64,000 nucleotides of DNA from Allotamlana fucoidanivorans. Lineage in GTDB: Bacteria > Bacteroidota > Bacteroidia > Flavobacteriales > Flavobacteriaceae. Below the pieces are notes generated by a model that was not told the DNA's origin, did not search any database, and saw nothing but the letters and a program-made list of their open reading frames with translations. The position numbers were made by a program, and so were the translations under genes. Shown here piece by piece: positions 10,301 through 19,252 of this stretch; the first letter of the stretch is position 1; each line of letters begins with the position of its first letter. The stretch covers positions 434,001 through 498,000 of the forward strand of contig NZ_CP074074.1 in assembly GCF_045788535.1 (NCBI RefSeq), read 5' to 3'.

Positions 10301-10346
10301 CCCGGTAGCAAGACAATTTATTATTGGCTTAAATCTTTCAATCTAA
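7344..10346 (+). CDS. SusC/RagA-type TonB-dependent outer membrane transporter
   Basis: 1000 residues. A signal peptide ends near residue 20 (YSSAQ). A carboxypeptidase-regulatory-like domain spans ~21-95 (VQDESGFPIPGANVLVKNT). A TonB-box-like LDEVVVIGYG lies at 100-109, then the plug domain (VAVVDSKTIED-type segment, IRGVSSNGDNGPLVIIDG), then a 22-strand beta-barrel to the C-terminus. With the SusD-like lipoprotein starting 12 bases downstream it forms the glycan importer of the outer membrane. Neighbouring GH16, GH17, GH30 and GH81 genes indicate beta-1,3-glucan oligosaccharides as cargo. Length is normal for the family and no disruption is visible. Confidence 0.95.
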   Translation: MKHMLMKILTLFFITYSSAQEIGIKGNVQDESGFPIPGANVLVKNTTKGTTTDFDGHFILDGVEIGSTISISYIGYVTQEMIISDNSELTIQLKEDLAQLDEVVVIGYGAQKKKDVTGAVAIVDSKTIEDLKPVDAAQALQGTSAGVAVSAPSGSPGGGFNILIRGVSSNGDNGPLVIIDGYKGDLNTINPSDIETFSILKDAQAAIYGIEGANGVVLVTTKSGKKNAALKLSYNGFTGVQQTTRKLPYLNATEYALLLNESHAVNGEPLPYPDVSGLGVGINWQDEVFRTSPIMNHNLSASGGGDKSTYYVGASYIEQQGIVAPEKSNFRRANVKIKLGFDIGKKLQFTTSANYFNSNRKSIGENALGTPLFNALNYAPTYAIDQEDTTGFLGNEVINPLSQLANTYNAYTGNAIEGTFQLVYKPIEGLSFTSRIGIRSYNDKGKTFNPIVEYGSGKVFNNPRSTVNQSRNTNNSYTWETFGNYKKTFGENHNTEFTLGTSVIREWGDGLSGTGYDVPNNSWDFADISLADGLNETKNAGSFLYDSRLSSYFGRIQYDYKGKYLISGMVRRDGSSDFAPDNRIDYFSSVTAGWKISDEAFLEDSKTINFLKLRGSYGTLGNNVGADLYRSLLNGEATYVLDGSITNGRAGGRIPNPDATWETAKKFDVGLDLNMFDNKLTIVADYFIEDRADLLIENFPVSGILGGFAPGAGLPTVNAGTTRNTGIELAVGYKSQISENASFGINYNVTKIDGEVLEVRDNIPSRGGNFSVGQPPISILEPGKPVGYFLGYKTNGIFQNEAEVLNSAQAGTAAPGDIRFVDMNNDGEITDADRTYLGKPQADYIMGLNLSFNYKNWDFSTYMYAELNKETVRNYERDQTNVNRLKLYLNRWTGEGTSNTVPRVTNGATTNRLFSDFFVEDSSFLRIQNVQLGYSLAPDVIEKLGMHKFRIYALVNNPFTFTKYNGYDPAATNGAAIGGGIDYGFYPVARQFIIGLNLSI

Positions 10347-10358
10347 AAAAAATACAAG

Positions 10359-11843
10359 ATGAAAAAATACATATATAACATAACAAAAGCAGTAACAACC
10401 GTACTACTTGTATTTGGAGCACATTCTTGTGGAGATGCTTACTTAGAGGAAGTACAACAATACGCTATAGATTCAGAAAACTACTTTAATTCTGAAGCTG
10501 ACTATTACAGTGCCTTAGTAGGGGCCTATGATTTGTTACAGTCTACCTATTTAAATGCCATTCTTGGTGAAATAGCCTCCGACAATACACTTTGTGGTGG
10601 CGAAAGCGCAACAGATGTTATAGGATGGCAACAAATTGACGACATGATTCATACACCAGTTAATGATAATCTTAGAGATTTATGGAACTGGATGTATGCT
10701 GGGGTTAGCAGAACAAATTTTATTCTTGAATTTCAGGATAAAACAGACTTTGAAGGTCGCATAGGTCTCATTGCCGAAGCCCGTTTTTTAAGAGCCTATT
10801 ATTACTTTGAATTAGTAAAATGGTTTGGCCCTGTTCCTTTAAAAGAAACACGATTTGAAATTGGCGACGAAACAATTATTCCGCGCTCACCCGTAGCAGA
10901 TGTTTATGCTTTAATTGAAAAAGATTTAAAATATGCTATAGAAAATTTAACCTACACAGCACCTCAAGTAGGTAGAGCAACAAAAGGTTCTGCACAAGCC
11001 TTACTAGGTAAAGCTTATTTGTTTCAAGAAAAATTTGCTGAAGCAACATCTGTTTTAGATAACTTGATAGAAATGGGTCCATATGATTTAGTTGATGATT
11101 ATGAAATGCTCTGGGAAGCTGAAGGTGAAAATAGTGTTGAATCTGTATTTGAAGTTCAATATACAGATATTGAAGGAGCTAGTTTTGATTGCTTGCAGTG
11201 TAGCGAAGGTAATGTGGCAATTGGTTTTAGCGGCATAAGAAATTATTCTGGCCCTTTATTTTCTTCCGGATTTAGTTTTAACGTGCCTACACAAGAATCT
11301 TATGATGCTTTTCCTAATGACGATTTACGTAAGGATATTGCCATTTTAGATATTGTAGCCTGGGCTGCTCAGGAAGGTGCTGAATATAAAGAAGGTTATG
11401 AACATACCGGATATTTTAACAGAAAATACATCCCAAGAAAGCGAAGTGAAGATGCCGCTGGAGATTTAAATCTTACCAACCCTGGCAACTATAGAGCTAT
11501 CCGATTTGCTGATGTTCTGTTAATGGCTGCTGAAGCCTATAATAGAGGCGGCATTAATGATACGAAAGCTCAAGAATATGTTAATAGAGTAAGAAGACGC
11601 GCTTATGGGGTTGATGATAATTCAAAAGACATTGCAACTACTGGCACGAATCTTACAGCCGATATAGCTAGAGAAAGACGCTTAGAACTAATGGGCGAAG
11701 GTCATCGCTTTTTTGATCTGGTTCGTACGGGAGAAGGCACTAAAATCCCTGGGTTTACACCAAATAAGAATGAAGTTTTCCCTATTCCAATTGAAGAAAT
11801 TCAGTTTGCAAATGGGAACTGGGATCAAAACGCGAATTATTAA
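10359..11843 (+). CDS. SusD/RagB-type surface glycan-binding lipoprotein
   Basis: 494 residues with a lipoprotein signal peptide and lipobox cysteine at C24 (GAHSCGD). The body has the alpha-helical TPR-like layout of SusD: FNSEADYYSALVGAYDLL near the N-terminus, AEARFLRAYYYFELVKWFGPVPL in the middle, and the C-terminal RRLELMGEGHRFFDLVR followed by PIPIEEIQ. It caps the SusC barrel and captures oligosaccharides at the surface. It starts 12 bases after susC and ends 12 bases before the next lipoprotein gene, so it is part of the same operon. Glucan specificity comes from context. Confidence 0.95.
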   Translation: MKKYIYNITKAVTTVLLVFGAHSCGDAYLEEVQQYAIDSENYFNSEADYYSALVGAYDLLQSTYLNAILGEIASDNTLCGGESATDVIGWQQIDDMIHTPVNDNLRDLWNWMYAGVSRTNFILEFQDKTDFEGRIGLIAEARFLRAYYYFELVKWFGPVPLKETRFEIGDETIIPRSPVADVYALIEKDLKYAIENLTYTAPQVGRATKGSAQALLGKAYLFQEKFAEATSVLDNLIEMGPYDLVDDYEMLWEAEGENSVESVFEVQYTDIEGASFDCLQCSEGNVAIGFSGIRNYSGPLFSSGFSFNVPTQESYDAFPNDDLRKDIAILDIVAWAAQEGAEYKEGYEHTGYFNRKYIPRKRSEDAAGDLNLTNPGNYRAIRFADVLLMAAEAYNRGGINDTKAQEYVNRVRRRAYGVDDNSKDIATTGTNLTADIARERRLELMGEGHRFFDLVRTGEGTKIPGFTPNKNEVFPIPIEEIQFANGNWDQNANY

Positions 11844-11855
11844 AAAAAACAGACT

Positions 11856-13919
11856 ATGAAAACATTTAAATATATAACCCGTTTTTGTTTCATCGTACTG
11901 CTCATGGTTATGGGTTGTGAGAATGACGAAAACATTGATTTTGTAAATAATATCGCTGCGCCGTCTAACATTGCGGCTGGTGTAAATGTTATTCCAGACA
12001 ATACAGGGCTTACTCAAATCAGTCCAACCGGTAATGGTGTTGCTAGCTTTATTGTAGATTTTGGAGATGGATCTGAAGTCTCAGAATCCATTGCTCCTGG
12101 CGAACTAGTAGAACATATTTATACTGAGGGCACTTATGAAGCCACGATTACTGCAACGGGTATTAATGGCAAAACAGCCACAGGGACACAAACCGTTAAT
12201 GTATCGTTCAGAGCACCTGAAAATATTATAATTAACACGGCTATAGATGGTGGAAACCCCTTTTTACTTAATGTGTCTGCCGAAGCTGATTATGCATCTT
12301 CTTTTATTGTATTTTTTGACACAAGTAACCCTGAAGAAGAAGGCACGCCTTTAGAAATTGGCGGAACTGTAAGCAACTTATACCCAGGTGTTGGTGATTA
12401 TAACATCAAAGTCGTAGCGTTAAGTGGTGGTGCCGAAAGCAGCGAGTTAGAACAAGTAGTAACTATTTCTGCTCCCGTTGTTTTCCCTATTGATTTTGAA
12501 GCTTTTGATGAATCTGCTTTGATTAGTTTTGGTGGAGCCTCAAGTGCGGTGATAGATAATCCAGACACAAATGGCAACCCATCTGCAAAGGTAGCAAGAA
12601 TTGTAAAAGATGCTCCAGAAGTATGGGCTGGTACCGTAATCACCATGTCTTCACCTATAGATTTTAGTTTGAAAAAAGCCATGAAAATGAAAGTTTGGTC
12701 TCCAAGAGCAGGTGTTAAACTTTTATTCAAACTTGAAAATTTAAGCGATGGCAATATTTTTATTGAAAAAGAAGCCACATTAACGGGTACTAATACTTGG
12801 GAAGAGGTAACCTTTGATTTTTCAGATATTGATGAATCTCAATCATATCAAAAAATAGTATTCTTCTTTGATTTTGGAACCGTTGGTAGCGGAGGCTCAG
12901 ATTGGACATTCTACGTAGATGATATCAACCAAACTATTCCTTCAACCGGCGCAACCGGTTTACCTGGAAAATGGGTTATGGCTCCTGAAGCTGGGGCATT
13001 AGGCGTAGGACCAACTATTGGAGACATAAGCTGGTGGAACTGTGATGCAAGCTGTGTATCTGACAGAGCATGCTATTATGACGATGTTTATATATTTGGT
13101 AACGATGGTTCTTTCCAAAACGATTTGGGATCTGAAACTTGGACCGAAGGCTGGCAAGGTGGTGGCGATTCTTGTGGAACACCAGTAGCCCCGCACGACG
13201 GATCAAATTCTGCTACCTATGCATACAATGAAAGCGCAGGCACCCTAACGCTTAACGGTGTTGGAGCTTTTATAGGCTTAGCAAAGGCATATAACGGTGG
13301 TGAACTATCAAGCCCTAGTAATGCCCCTGAATCAATAACTTATAATATTGAATTTTTAGATAACGACACTATCGCTGTAAATATCGATGTTGGTGGAGCA
13401 ATCTGGCAATTTAAATTGATAAGAGCTGGCGTAGTAACAACTCCTCTAACTGGAACATGGCAAATAGCTCAAGAGCCAGGTGCTTTAGGCGTTGGTCCTT
13501 CTCTTGGTGATACTAGCTGGTGGAATTGTGATGCCAGTTGCGTTCAAGATAGAGCCTGTCATTATGATGATTTATATGTCTTTGGTGCCGATGGTTCCTT
13601 TAAAAATGAACAAGGCTCAGAAACCTGGATTGAAGGTTGGCAAGGTGGCGGTGACAATTGTGGAACGCCCGTAGCTCCACATGATGGTTCCATCCCTGCA
13701 ACCTATAGCTATAATGCAGCTGCAGGAACATTTACTATTAACGGAAAAGGCTCTTACATTGTTTTACCCAAAGCCGTAAATGGCTCTGAGCTTTCCAACC
13801 CAGCAGATGCTCCAGATGCTGTTGTTTATAACGTTGAATTTATAGATAGTAATACCATTTCTGTTTATATAGATGTAGGCGGCGGTGTAATTTGGCAATA
13901 TAAACTGGTTAAAATTTAA
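11856..13919 (+). CDS. PKD-containing surface lipoprotein with tandem putative glucan-binding modules
   Basis: 687 residues with lipobox C21 (VMGCENDE). A PKD domain (VDFGDGSEV, ~62-118) and a second Ig-like stretch come first. A beta-sandwich CBM-like module at ~208-364 contains WEEVTFDFS and YVDDI. Two direct repeats follow at ~371-530 and ~533-687, offset by 162 residues and identical at roughly two thirds of positions. Each repeat carries GALGVGP, SWWNCDASC, DRAC.YDD, ETW.EGWQGGGD and CGTPVAPHDGS; the Trp and Cys richness fits glucan stacking and disulfides. It sits in the SusE/SusF position of the operon, so glycan capture at the surface is inferred. No catalytic motif is seen. Confidence 0.8.
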   Translation: MKTFKYITRFCFIVLLMVMGCENDENIDFVNNIAAPSNIAAGVNVIPDNTGLTQISPTGNGVASFIVDFGDGSEVSESIAPGELVEHIYTEGTYEATITATGINGKTATGTQTVNVSFRAPENIIINTAIDGGNPFLLNVSAEADYASSFIVFFDTSNPEEEGTPLEIGGTVSNLYPGVGDYNIKVVALSGGAESSELEQVVTISAPVVFPIDFEAFDESALISFGGASSAVIDNPDTNGNPSAKVARIVKDAPEVWAGTVITMSSPIDFSLKKAMKMKVWSPRAGVKLLFKLENLSDGNIFIEKEATLTGTNTWEEVTFDFSDIDESQSYQKIVFFFDFGTVGSGGSDWTFYVDDINQTIPSTGATGLPGKWVMAPEAGALGVGPTIGDISWWNCDASCVSDRACYYDDVYIFGNDGSFQNDLGSETWTEGWQGGGDSCGTPVAPHDGSNSATYAYNESAGTLTLNGVGAFIGLAKAYNGGELSSPSNAPESITYNIEFLDNDTIAVNIDVGGAIWQFKLIRAGVVTTPLTGTWQIAQEPGALGVGPSLGDTSWWNCDASCVQDRACHYDDLYVFGADGSFKNEQGSETWIEGWQGGGDNCGTPVAPHDGSIPATYSYNAAAGTFTINGKGSYIVLPKAVNGSELSNPADAPDAVVYNVEFIDSNTISVYIDVGGGVIWQYKLVKI
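12966..13916 (+). repeat. tandem 486-bp in-frame repeat within the lipoprotein gene
   Basis: Two copies beginning at 12966 and 13452 encode the Trp/Cys-rich modules. Protein identity is much higher than DNA identity, so the duplication is old and kept by selection. Confidence 0.85.
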
Positions 13920-13931
13920 AAAGGAAAGATT

Positions 13932-15587
13932 ATGAAAAATATTAAATTAAAATATGGCATCGGTCTAGTATTGGCATTGACACTTGTTTTTACAGGATGC
14001 CAGGATGATGATGCCTCTTTCGGGGACATAAAAAGCCCAACCGATGTAACATTATCTGCTGACGTTATTTGTGAAGACTGTAATGATCCTGAAGGAGACG
14101 GAAGTGGCTTGGTTAATCTTGTGGCAACCTCTAGTGGAGCCTTAGCTTACAAATTTGATTTTGGTGACGGATTTAGCGAAACCAATCAATCAGGACGCGT
14201 AACTCATCGATTTACAAAAGTAGACGTAAATACATATACCGTTGTTGTTAATGCCGTTGGCACTGGAGGTGTACAATCTAGCACGTCTATTAATGTTACT
14301 GTAAGAAGTGACTTTGAAGATCCTGAGGCCAAAGATTTTTTAAGTGGTGGCGCAGGTAGTAGCAAAACTTGGTATTGGGCCGCTGACAAGCCTAGTAATA
14401 TTGCTCTAGGAAGCAACGTAAAAAATGTTCCAAACCCTGGAGACCACACCTTCCCTACCTACTTTAATTCTGATCCTTTTCACCCAGACAAATTATGTAT
14501 GTATGATGCCGAGTTAGTATTCACTCAGGATGCAGATGGAAATCTCACATTTCAGCAAACCGTTGGTCAAGCTTATATTCCTGGAACGGTAGCTGGTAGC
14601 ATAGGCGTAGATGGAGATACCTGTCATGGTAAAGATATTGTTCCGTCATTAGGAGAAACTAGTAATGTAGCATTAATTCCTTCAAGCTCAGTAGCTACTG
14701 AAGATGCCAAAGATCCTGAATACAGAGGTACCACCATCTTATTGTCTGATGATGGTTTTATGAGTTGGTATTGTAAAAATAGTTTGTTCGAAATTATTAC
14801 AATTACAGATAGTAAGCTATATGTAAGAGTTGTTGATGGGGTTGATCCTGGTTTAGCATGGTATTGCACGTTCCAAACTCAAAACCCTAATGAATCTGGA
14901 GGTTTTGAAGATTTAGTATGGTCTGATGAATTTGATGTTGATGGTGCACCTAACGCTGCCAACTGGACCTATGATCTTGGCTCTGGTGGTTGGGGTAATG
15001 GAGAACTTCAAACCTACACAAATAATGCTGAAAACGTGATTGTTGAAAATGGCGTTCTAAAAATAACGGCTAAAGCTGATGGTAGCGGTGGGTATACCTC
15101 TGCCAGAATTAAAACAGAAGGCCTTCAGGAATATAAGTATGGAAAAATTGAAGCCAGAGCTAAACTTCCTGCTTCACAAGGTACTTGGCCTGCCGTATGG
15201 ATGTTAGGTGCTAACTTTGCTGATGTAGGTTGGCCCAACTGCGGAGAAATTGATATTATGGAGCAAACAGGTCAGGACAAAACAAAAACGTCTGGTGCGC
15301 TCCACTTTCCTGGTAACTCAGGAGGTGATGCTATTGTTGAAGAAACTACAGTTGCTAATACAGCAACAGAATTTCATGTATATACCGTGGAATGGACAGC
15401 TGAATCTATAAAAATGTCTGTAGATGGTGACTTCTTCTTCTCGTATGATAACAATGAACAGCTTCCATATAATGCAGATTTCTTTATGATTTTAAATGTG
15501 GCCATGGGTGGCTCATTAGGCGGAACGGTAGATCCTAATTTCACCGAAGACACCATGGAAATTGACTATATAAGAGTATACCAGTAA
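13932..15587 (+). CDS. GH16 endo-beta-1,3-glucanase (laminarinase) lipoprotein
   Basis: 551 residues with lipobox C23 (TGCQDDD). A PKD domain (KFDFGDGFSE) covers ~57-125. A Trp/Cys-containing module at ~138-315 (SKTWYW, LCMYDAELVF) looks like a diverged relative of the tandem modules of the preceding gene. The GH16 jelly roll spans ~325-551, with the retaining catalytic signature E439-I-D-I-M-E444: nucleophile E439 and acid/base E444. The one-residue bulge form of the motif is that of laminarinases rather than lichenases. It is probably displayed on the cell surface, cutting laminarin into oligosaccharides for SusC/D. Last gene of the first unit, followed by a strong hairpin. Confidence 0.93.
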   Translation: MKNIKLKYGIGLVLALTLVFTGCQDDDASFGDIKSPTDVTLSADVICEDCNDPEGDGSGLVNLVATSSGALAYKFDFGDGFSETNQSGRVTHRFTKVDVNTYTVVVNAVGTGGVQSSTSINVTVRSDFEDPEAKDFLSGGAGSSKTWYWAADKPSNIALGSNVKNVPNPGDHTFPTYFNSDPFHPDKLCMYDAELVFTQDADGNLTFQQTVGQAYIPGTVAGSIGVDGDTCHGKDIVPSLGETSNVALIPSSSVATEDAKDPEYRGTTILLSDDGFMSWYCKNSLFEIITITDSKLYVRVVDGVDPGLAWYCTFQTQNPNESGGFEDLVWSDEFDVDGAPNAANWTYDLGSGGWGNGELQTYTNNAENVIVENGVLKITAKADGSGGYTSARIKTEGLQEYKYGKIEARAKLPASQGTWPAVWMLGANFADVGWPNCGEIDIMEQTGQDKTKTSGALHFPGNSGGDAIVEETTVANTATEFHVYTVEWTAESIKMSVDGDFFFSYDNNEQLPYNADFFMILNVAMGGSLGGTVDPNFTEDTMEIDYIRVYQ

Positions 15588-15600
15588 ATTAATTAATAGC

Positions 15601-15638
15601 ACTCCGTTTGGTCTAAAAAAGTTCAGACCAAACGGAGT
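15601..15638 (+). terminator. 14-bp perfect hairpin after GH16 gene
   Basis: The arms ACTCCGTTTGGTCT and AGACCAAACGGAGT enclose a 10-base loop, 13 bases after the stop. No T-run follows, so it may end transcription with a helper factor or protect the susCD-GH16 transcript 3' end rather than act as a classical terminator. Confidence 0.6.
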
Positions 15639-15722
15639 TAATAAAAACACTAAGAGAAATACCTCTTACAAACTAAGACTTTAAACCAACAAAAGTAGTA
15701 TTCGCCATTTTTGAATTCGATT

Positions 15723-15737
15723 CGCTTGAATCAAGCG
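15723..15737. promoter_or_regulatory. inverted repeat CGCTTGA-A-TCAAGCG
   Basis: Perfect 7-bp arms around one central base, 46 bases before the phosphorylase start, in the gap between two transcription units. Its position suits an operator for the second laminarin unit; no regulator can be assigned. Confidence 0.35.
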
Positions 15738-15782
15738 TTGGTTTCCTTTGAGAATAGCTTTTGTAATAATACCATAAGGTAA

Positions 15783-18700
15783 ATGAATTCAAATACTTTA
15801 ACAGCAGAAAATAACAAGCTTTCAAATCAGTACGAAAGCATCAAAGGAGAATTAATCACTTTTGAAAATGAATCTTATTATAAAATCACTAATAGTGATC
15901 AAATGAGACCATTTTTCATGAGTATTGTAAGTGACTCAAATCACTGGATGTTTATATCTAGCAACGGTGGATTAACGGCTGGTAGAAAAAATGCAGAATA
16001 TGCCCTATTCCCCTATTATACAGATGATAAAATTACCGAGTTAGCTGATACAACAGGAAGTAAAACCATATTTCAAATTCACACACCACACGGTATTAAA
16101 GTTTGGGAACCATTTTCAATCAGACAAATGGGCTTATACAACACTAGAAACAACCTCTACAAAAACAGCTATGGAAACAAAATAATTTTTGAAGAAATAA
16201 ATGACGACTTGGGGTTAACCTTCAGATACCAATGGTGTTCTAGTAATGAATTTGGTTTTGTAAAAAAATCGACCCTCACAAATGATTCTGAAGAAAAAAT
16301 TGCCATTACTGTTCTTGATGGGTTACAGAATATTTTACCAAGTAATGTATCTTCAGAGCTACAAAACAGTAGAAGTAACTTAGTTGATGCCTACAAAAAA
16401 AGTGAATTACACCCTGAAACTGGTGTTGGGGTTTATGCTTTAAGTGCTGTTATTGTTGACAAAGCTGAACCAAGCGAATCTTTAAGTACCAATATGGTAT
16501 GGTCTCAAGGGTTTACCAATCCTACCCGTTTAATATCGTCTTTACAACTTGATACATTCAGACGAGGCCATTCTGTTGAAGAAGAAATAGACATCAAAGC
16601 TGAAAAAGGCGCCTATTTTATTTCTGATACCATAAATTTAACTTCAGGTGCCAATAAACAATGGTTTTTTGTAGCCAATGTAAATCAATCCATCTCAGAT
16701 ATTGTTCAAATAGAAGCGCTGATTAAATCTGATGCTGAGATTGTAAAAACCATAGATAAAAGTATAGATGCAGGCACGCAAAATCTTGTAAGATTAACAG
16801 GTAATGCAGACGGATTACAAGTAACGGCTGATCCCCTAACGAATAACAGACACTTTGCCAACACCCTATTCAATATCATGCGTGGCGGTATTTTTGATAA
16901 CAATTATAATATTGAAAAAGAAGACTTTACAACCTATTTAGGTAAAGCCAACAAACTTGTTTTCAAAGAAAAAACAGCCATTATAAACACGCTTCCTGAG
17001 TTATTTACACTAACGCAATTAAAAAAAATAGCAGAGGCGGATACCAACCCAGATTTTAAAAGGCTTTGTTTTGAATACTTACCTTTAAAATTTAGCAGAA
17101 GACATGGCGACCCAAGTAGACCTTGGAATAAATTCTCAATTAATACCAGAAGTGAAATTGATGGCTCAAAAATATTAGACTATGAAGGCAACTGGCGCGA
17201 TATCTTCCAGAACTGGGAAGCGCTTGCCCACTCGTATCCTGAGTTTATAGAGGGCATGATTCATAAGTTTTTGAATGCAACAACATTTGACGGCTACAAC
17301 CCGTATCGTGTTACAAAAGATGGTTTTGATTGGGAAGTCATTGAAGAACATGACCCTTGGTCGTACATAGGTTATTGGGGTGATCACCAAATCATTTATC
17401 TGTTAAAATTCCTTGAATTTATTGAAAACTATCAACCCAATACTCTTGAAAAACGTTTTAATGAAAACATATTCGTGTATGCCAATGTTCCTTACAAAAT
17501 AAAAGGATTTCAGGATATTCTAAACAACCCAAAAGACACAATTGACTTTGACTATAAACTAGATCAAAGTATTAATGAAAAGCGAAAAACACTAGGTGCA
17601 GACGGTGCATTGTTATCAGATGGTAATTCAAATATATATCGAGTTAACCTTATTGAAAAACTCTTGGCTACTGTTTTAGCCAAACTATCAAACTTCATTC
17701 CCGAAGGCGGTATTTGGTTAAACACCCAACGCCCAGAGTGGAATGATGCAAATAACGCGTTAGTTGGTAATGGTGTATCCATGGTAACACTTTATTACCT
17801 CAATAGATTTTTTAACTTTTTTGAAAACATTATTGCTAATGCTGAAACTTCAAAAGTATCCATATCACAAGAATTATTCGAGTTTTTTAATGGCATAACA
17901 ACCACCCTTAAAAACCATGAAAACCTATTAACTGGTAAAATTTCAGACAAGGACAGAAAAAACATTCTTAAAGGCTTAGGAAAGGCTGGTAGTCAATACC
18001 GAGAAGTCATTTACCAGAACGGTTTTTCTAGTAAAAAGATGGATTTAGATTTTAATACCATTTCGTCCTTTATTAAAACAACAAAAAAATTCTTAGCTCA
18101 TAGTATTGAAGCTAATAAACGGGATGACAATATGTATCATGCCTATAATCTAATGACCTTAAAAGCTAATAATGAGGTATCCATATCTTACCTTTCTGAA
18201 ATGCTAGAAGGTCAAGTGGCTGCTCTAAGTTCAGGATACCTATCTCCTTCTGAAGCGTTAACCCTATTAGACGGCTTAAAAAACAGTACTTTATTCAGAG
18301 AAGATCAATATAGTTATATTCTTTATCCAAATAAAAATCTTCCGCGTTTTGATAAAAAGAACAATATTCCTAAAGATAAGGTTGAAACAAATGCCCTTTT
18401 AAAACAGTTGATAGCTGATGGCAATCGTCAAGTTATAGAACAAGATGTACTTGGCAATTATCACTTCAATCAAAATTTCAACAATGCTGACAGTGTAAAA
18501 AAGGCCTTAAATGATTTAGGACCAAAATATGCTGCTTTAGTATCCAATAATATCAAAGACACTTTACAGGTTTTTGAAACTATTTTTGATCATAAATCTT
18601 TTACGGGACGATCAGGCACCTTTTTTGGATATGAAGGTTTAGGTTCTATTTATTGGCATATGGTATCAAAACTTCTATTGGCCGTACAAGAAAACTGCTT

Positions 18701-19241
18701 GTTGGCCATAAAATCAGGAATTGACAAGCAAATCATAGGACGATTACTTGATCATTATTATGAAATCAGTGCGGGCATTGGGGTACATAAATCACCTGAA
18801 TTATATGGCGCATTCCCAACAGACCCCTATTCTCATACACCCGCCACAAAAGGTGCACAACAACCAGGTATGACAGGTCAGGTAAAAGAGGACGTGTTAA
18901 GCAGATTTGGAGAACTTGGTGTTTTTGTTGAAAACGGTCTCATCACATTCATGCCAAAACTGTTACAAACCAAAGAGTTTTTATCTAAAAACTCTGTATT
19001 TCATTATACGGCTATTAATGGTCAAAAGGAAAGCATTCCATTAAACGCCGGATCACTTTGTTTTACATATTGCCAGGTTCCTGTGATTTATAGGCTGTCT
19101 GACAACAATGATATTGAAATTATTTTTAATAACGGAAGGCGCATTGTTTCAAATGAACTCTCTCTTGACTATGCAGCTTCAAAAACCATATTTGAACGTA
19201 AAGGTGATGTAAAACACATAACAGTTTCCATCAAACAGTAA
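15783..19241 (+). CDS. GH149/GH161-like beta-1,3-glucan phosphorylase
   Basis: 1152 residues, no signal peptide, so cytoplasmic. The layout matches the clan of GH94-like inverting phosphorylases: an N-terminal beta-sandwich with FMSIVSDSNHWMFISSNGGLTAGR, then an (alpha/alpha)6 barrel. The segment GNWRDIFQNWEA at ~469-480 corresponds to the GxRDxxQD general-acid region of cellobiose phosphorylases, making D473 the likely catalytic acid. The length is well above GH94 (~800) and fits GH149 or GH161. These use phosphate to release alpha-glucose 1-phosphate from beta-1,3-oligoglucans. First gene of a unit with GH17, GH30 and a sugar symporter. GH149 versus GH161 cannot be decided by eye. Confidence 0.75.
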   Translation: MNSNTLTAENNKLSNQYESIKGELITFENESYYKITNSDQMRPFFMSIVSDSNHWMFISSNGGLTAGRKNAEYALFPYYTDDKITELADTTGSKTIFQIHTPHGIKVWEPFSIRQMGLYNTRNNLYKNSYGNKIIFEEINDDLGLTFRYQWCSSNEFGFVKKSTLTNDSEEKIAITVLDGLQNILPSNVSSELQNSRSNLVDAYKKSELHPETGVGVYALSAVIVDKAEPSESLSTNMVWSQGFTNPTRLISSLQLDTFRRGHSVEEEIDIKAEKGAYFISDTINLTSGANKQWFFVANVNQSISDIVQIEALIKSDAEIVKTIDKSIDAGTQNLVRLTGNADGLQVTADPLTNNRHFANTLFNIMRGGIFDNNYNIEKEDFTTYLGKANKLVFKEKTAIINTLPELFTLTQLKKIAEADTNPDFKRLCFEYLPLKFSRRHGDPSRPWNKFSINTRSEIDGSKILDYEGNWRDIFQNWEALAHSYPEFIEGMIHKFLNATTFDGYNPYRVTKDGFDWEVIEEHDPWSYIGYWGDHQIIYLLKFLEFIENYQPNTLEKRFNENIFVYANVPYKIKGFQDILNNPKDTIDFDYKLDQSINEKRKTLGADGALLSDGNSNIYRVNLIEKLLATVLAKLSNFIPEGGIWLNTQRPEWNDANNALVGNGVSMVTLYYLNRFFNFFENIIANAETSKVSISQELFEFFNGITTTLKNHENLLTGKISDKDRKNILKGLGKAGSQYREVIYQNGFSSKKMDLDFNTISSFIKTTKKFLAHSIEANKRDDNMYHAYNLMTLKANNEVSISYLSEMLEGQVAALSSGYLSPSEALTLLDGLKNSTLFREDQYSYILYPNKNLPRFDKKNNIPKDKVETNALLKQLIADGNRQVIEQDVLGNYHFNQNFNNADSVKKALNDLGPKYAALVSNNIKDTLQVFETIFDHKSFTGRSGTFFGYEGLGSIYWHMVSKLLLAVQENCLLAIKSGIDKQIIGRLLDHYYEISAGIGVHKSPELYGAFPTDPYSHTPATKGAQQPGMTGQVKEDVLSRFGELGVFVENGLITFMPKLLQTKEFLSKNSVFHYTAINGQKESIPLNAGSLCFTYCQVPVIYRLSDNNDIEIIFNNGRRIVSNELSLDYAASKTIFERKGDVKHITVSIKQ

Positions 19242-19252
19242 GAACGAAACAT

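Noticed and set aside
12398..12778. 126-codon open frame antisense to the PKD lipoprotein
   Set aside because: No recognisable features and fully covered by a strong gene.
12966..13916. The tandem repeat considered as a recent duplication or assembly artefact
   Set aside because: The copies differ at about a third of protein positions and more at DNA level, so they are old, separate modules.
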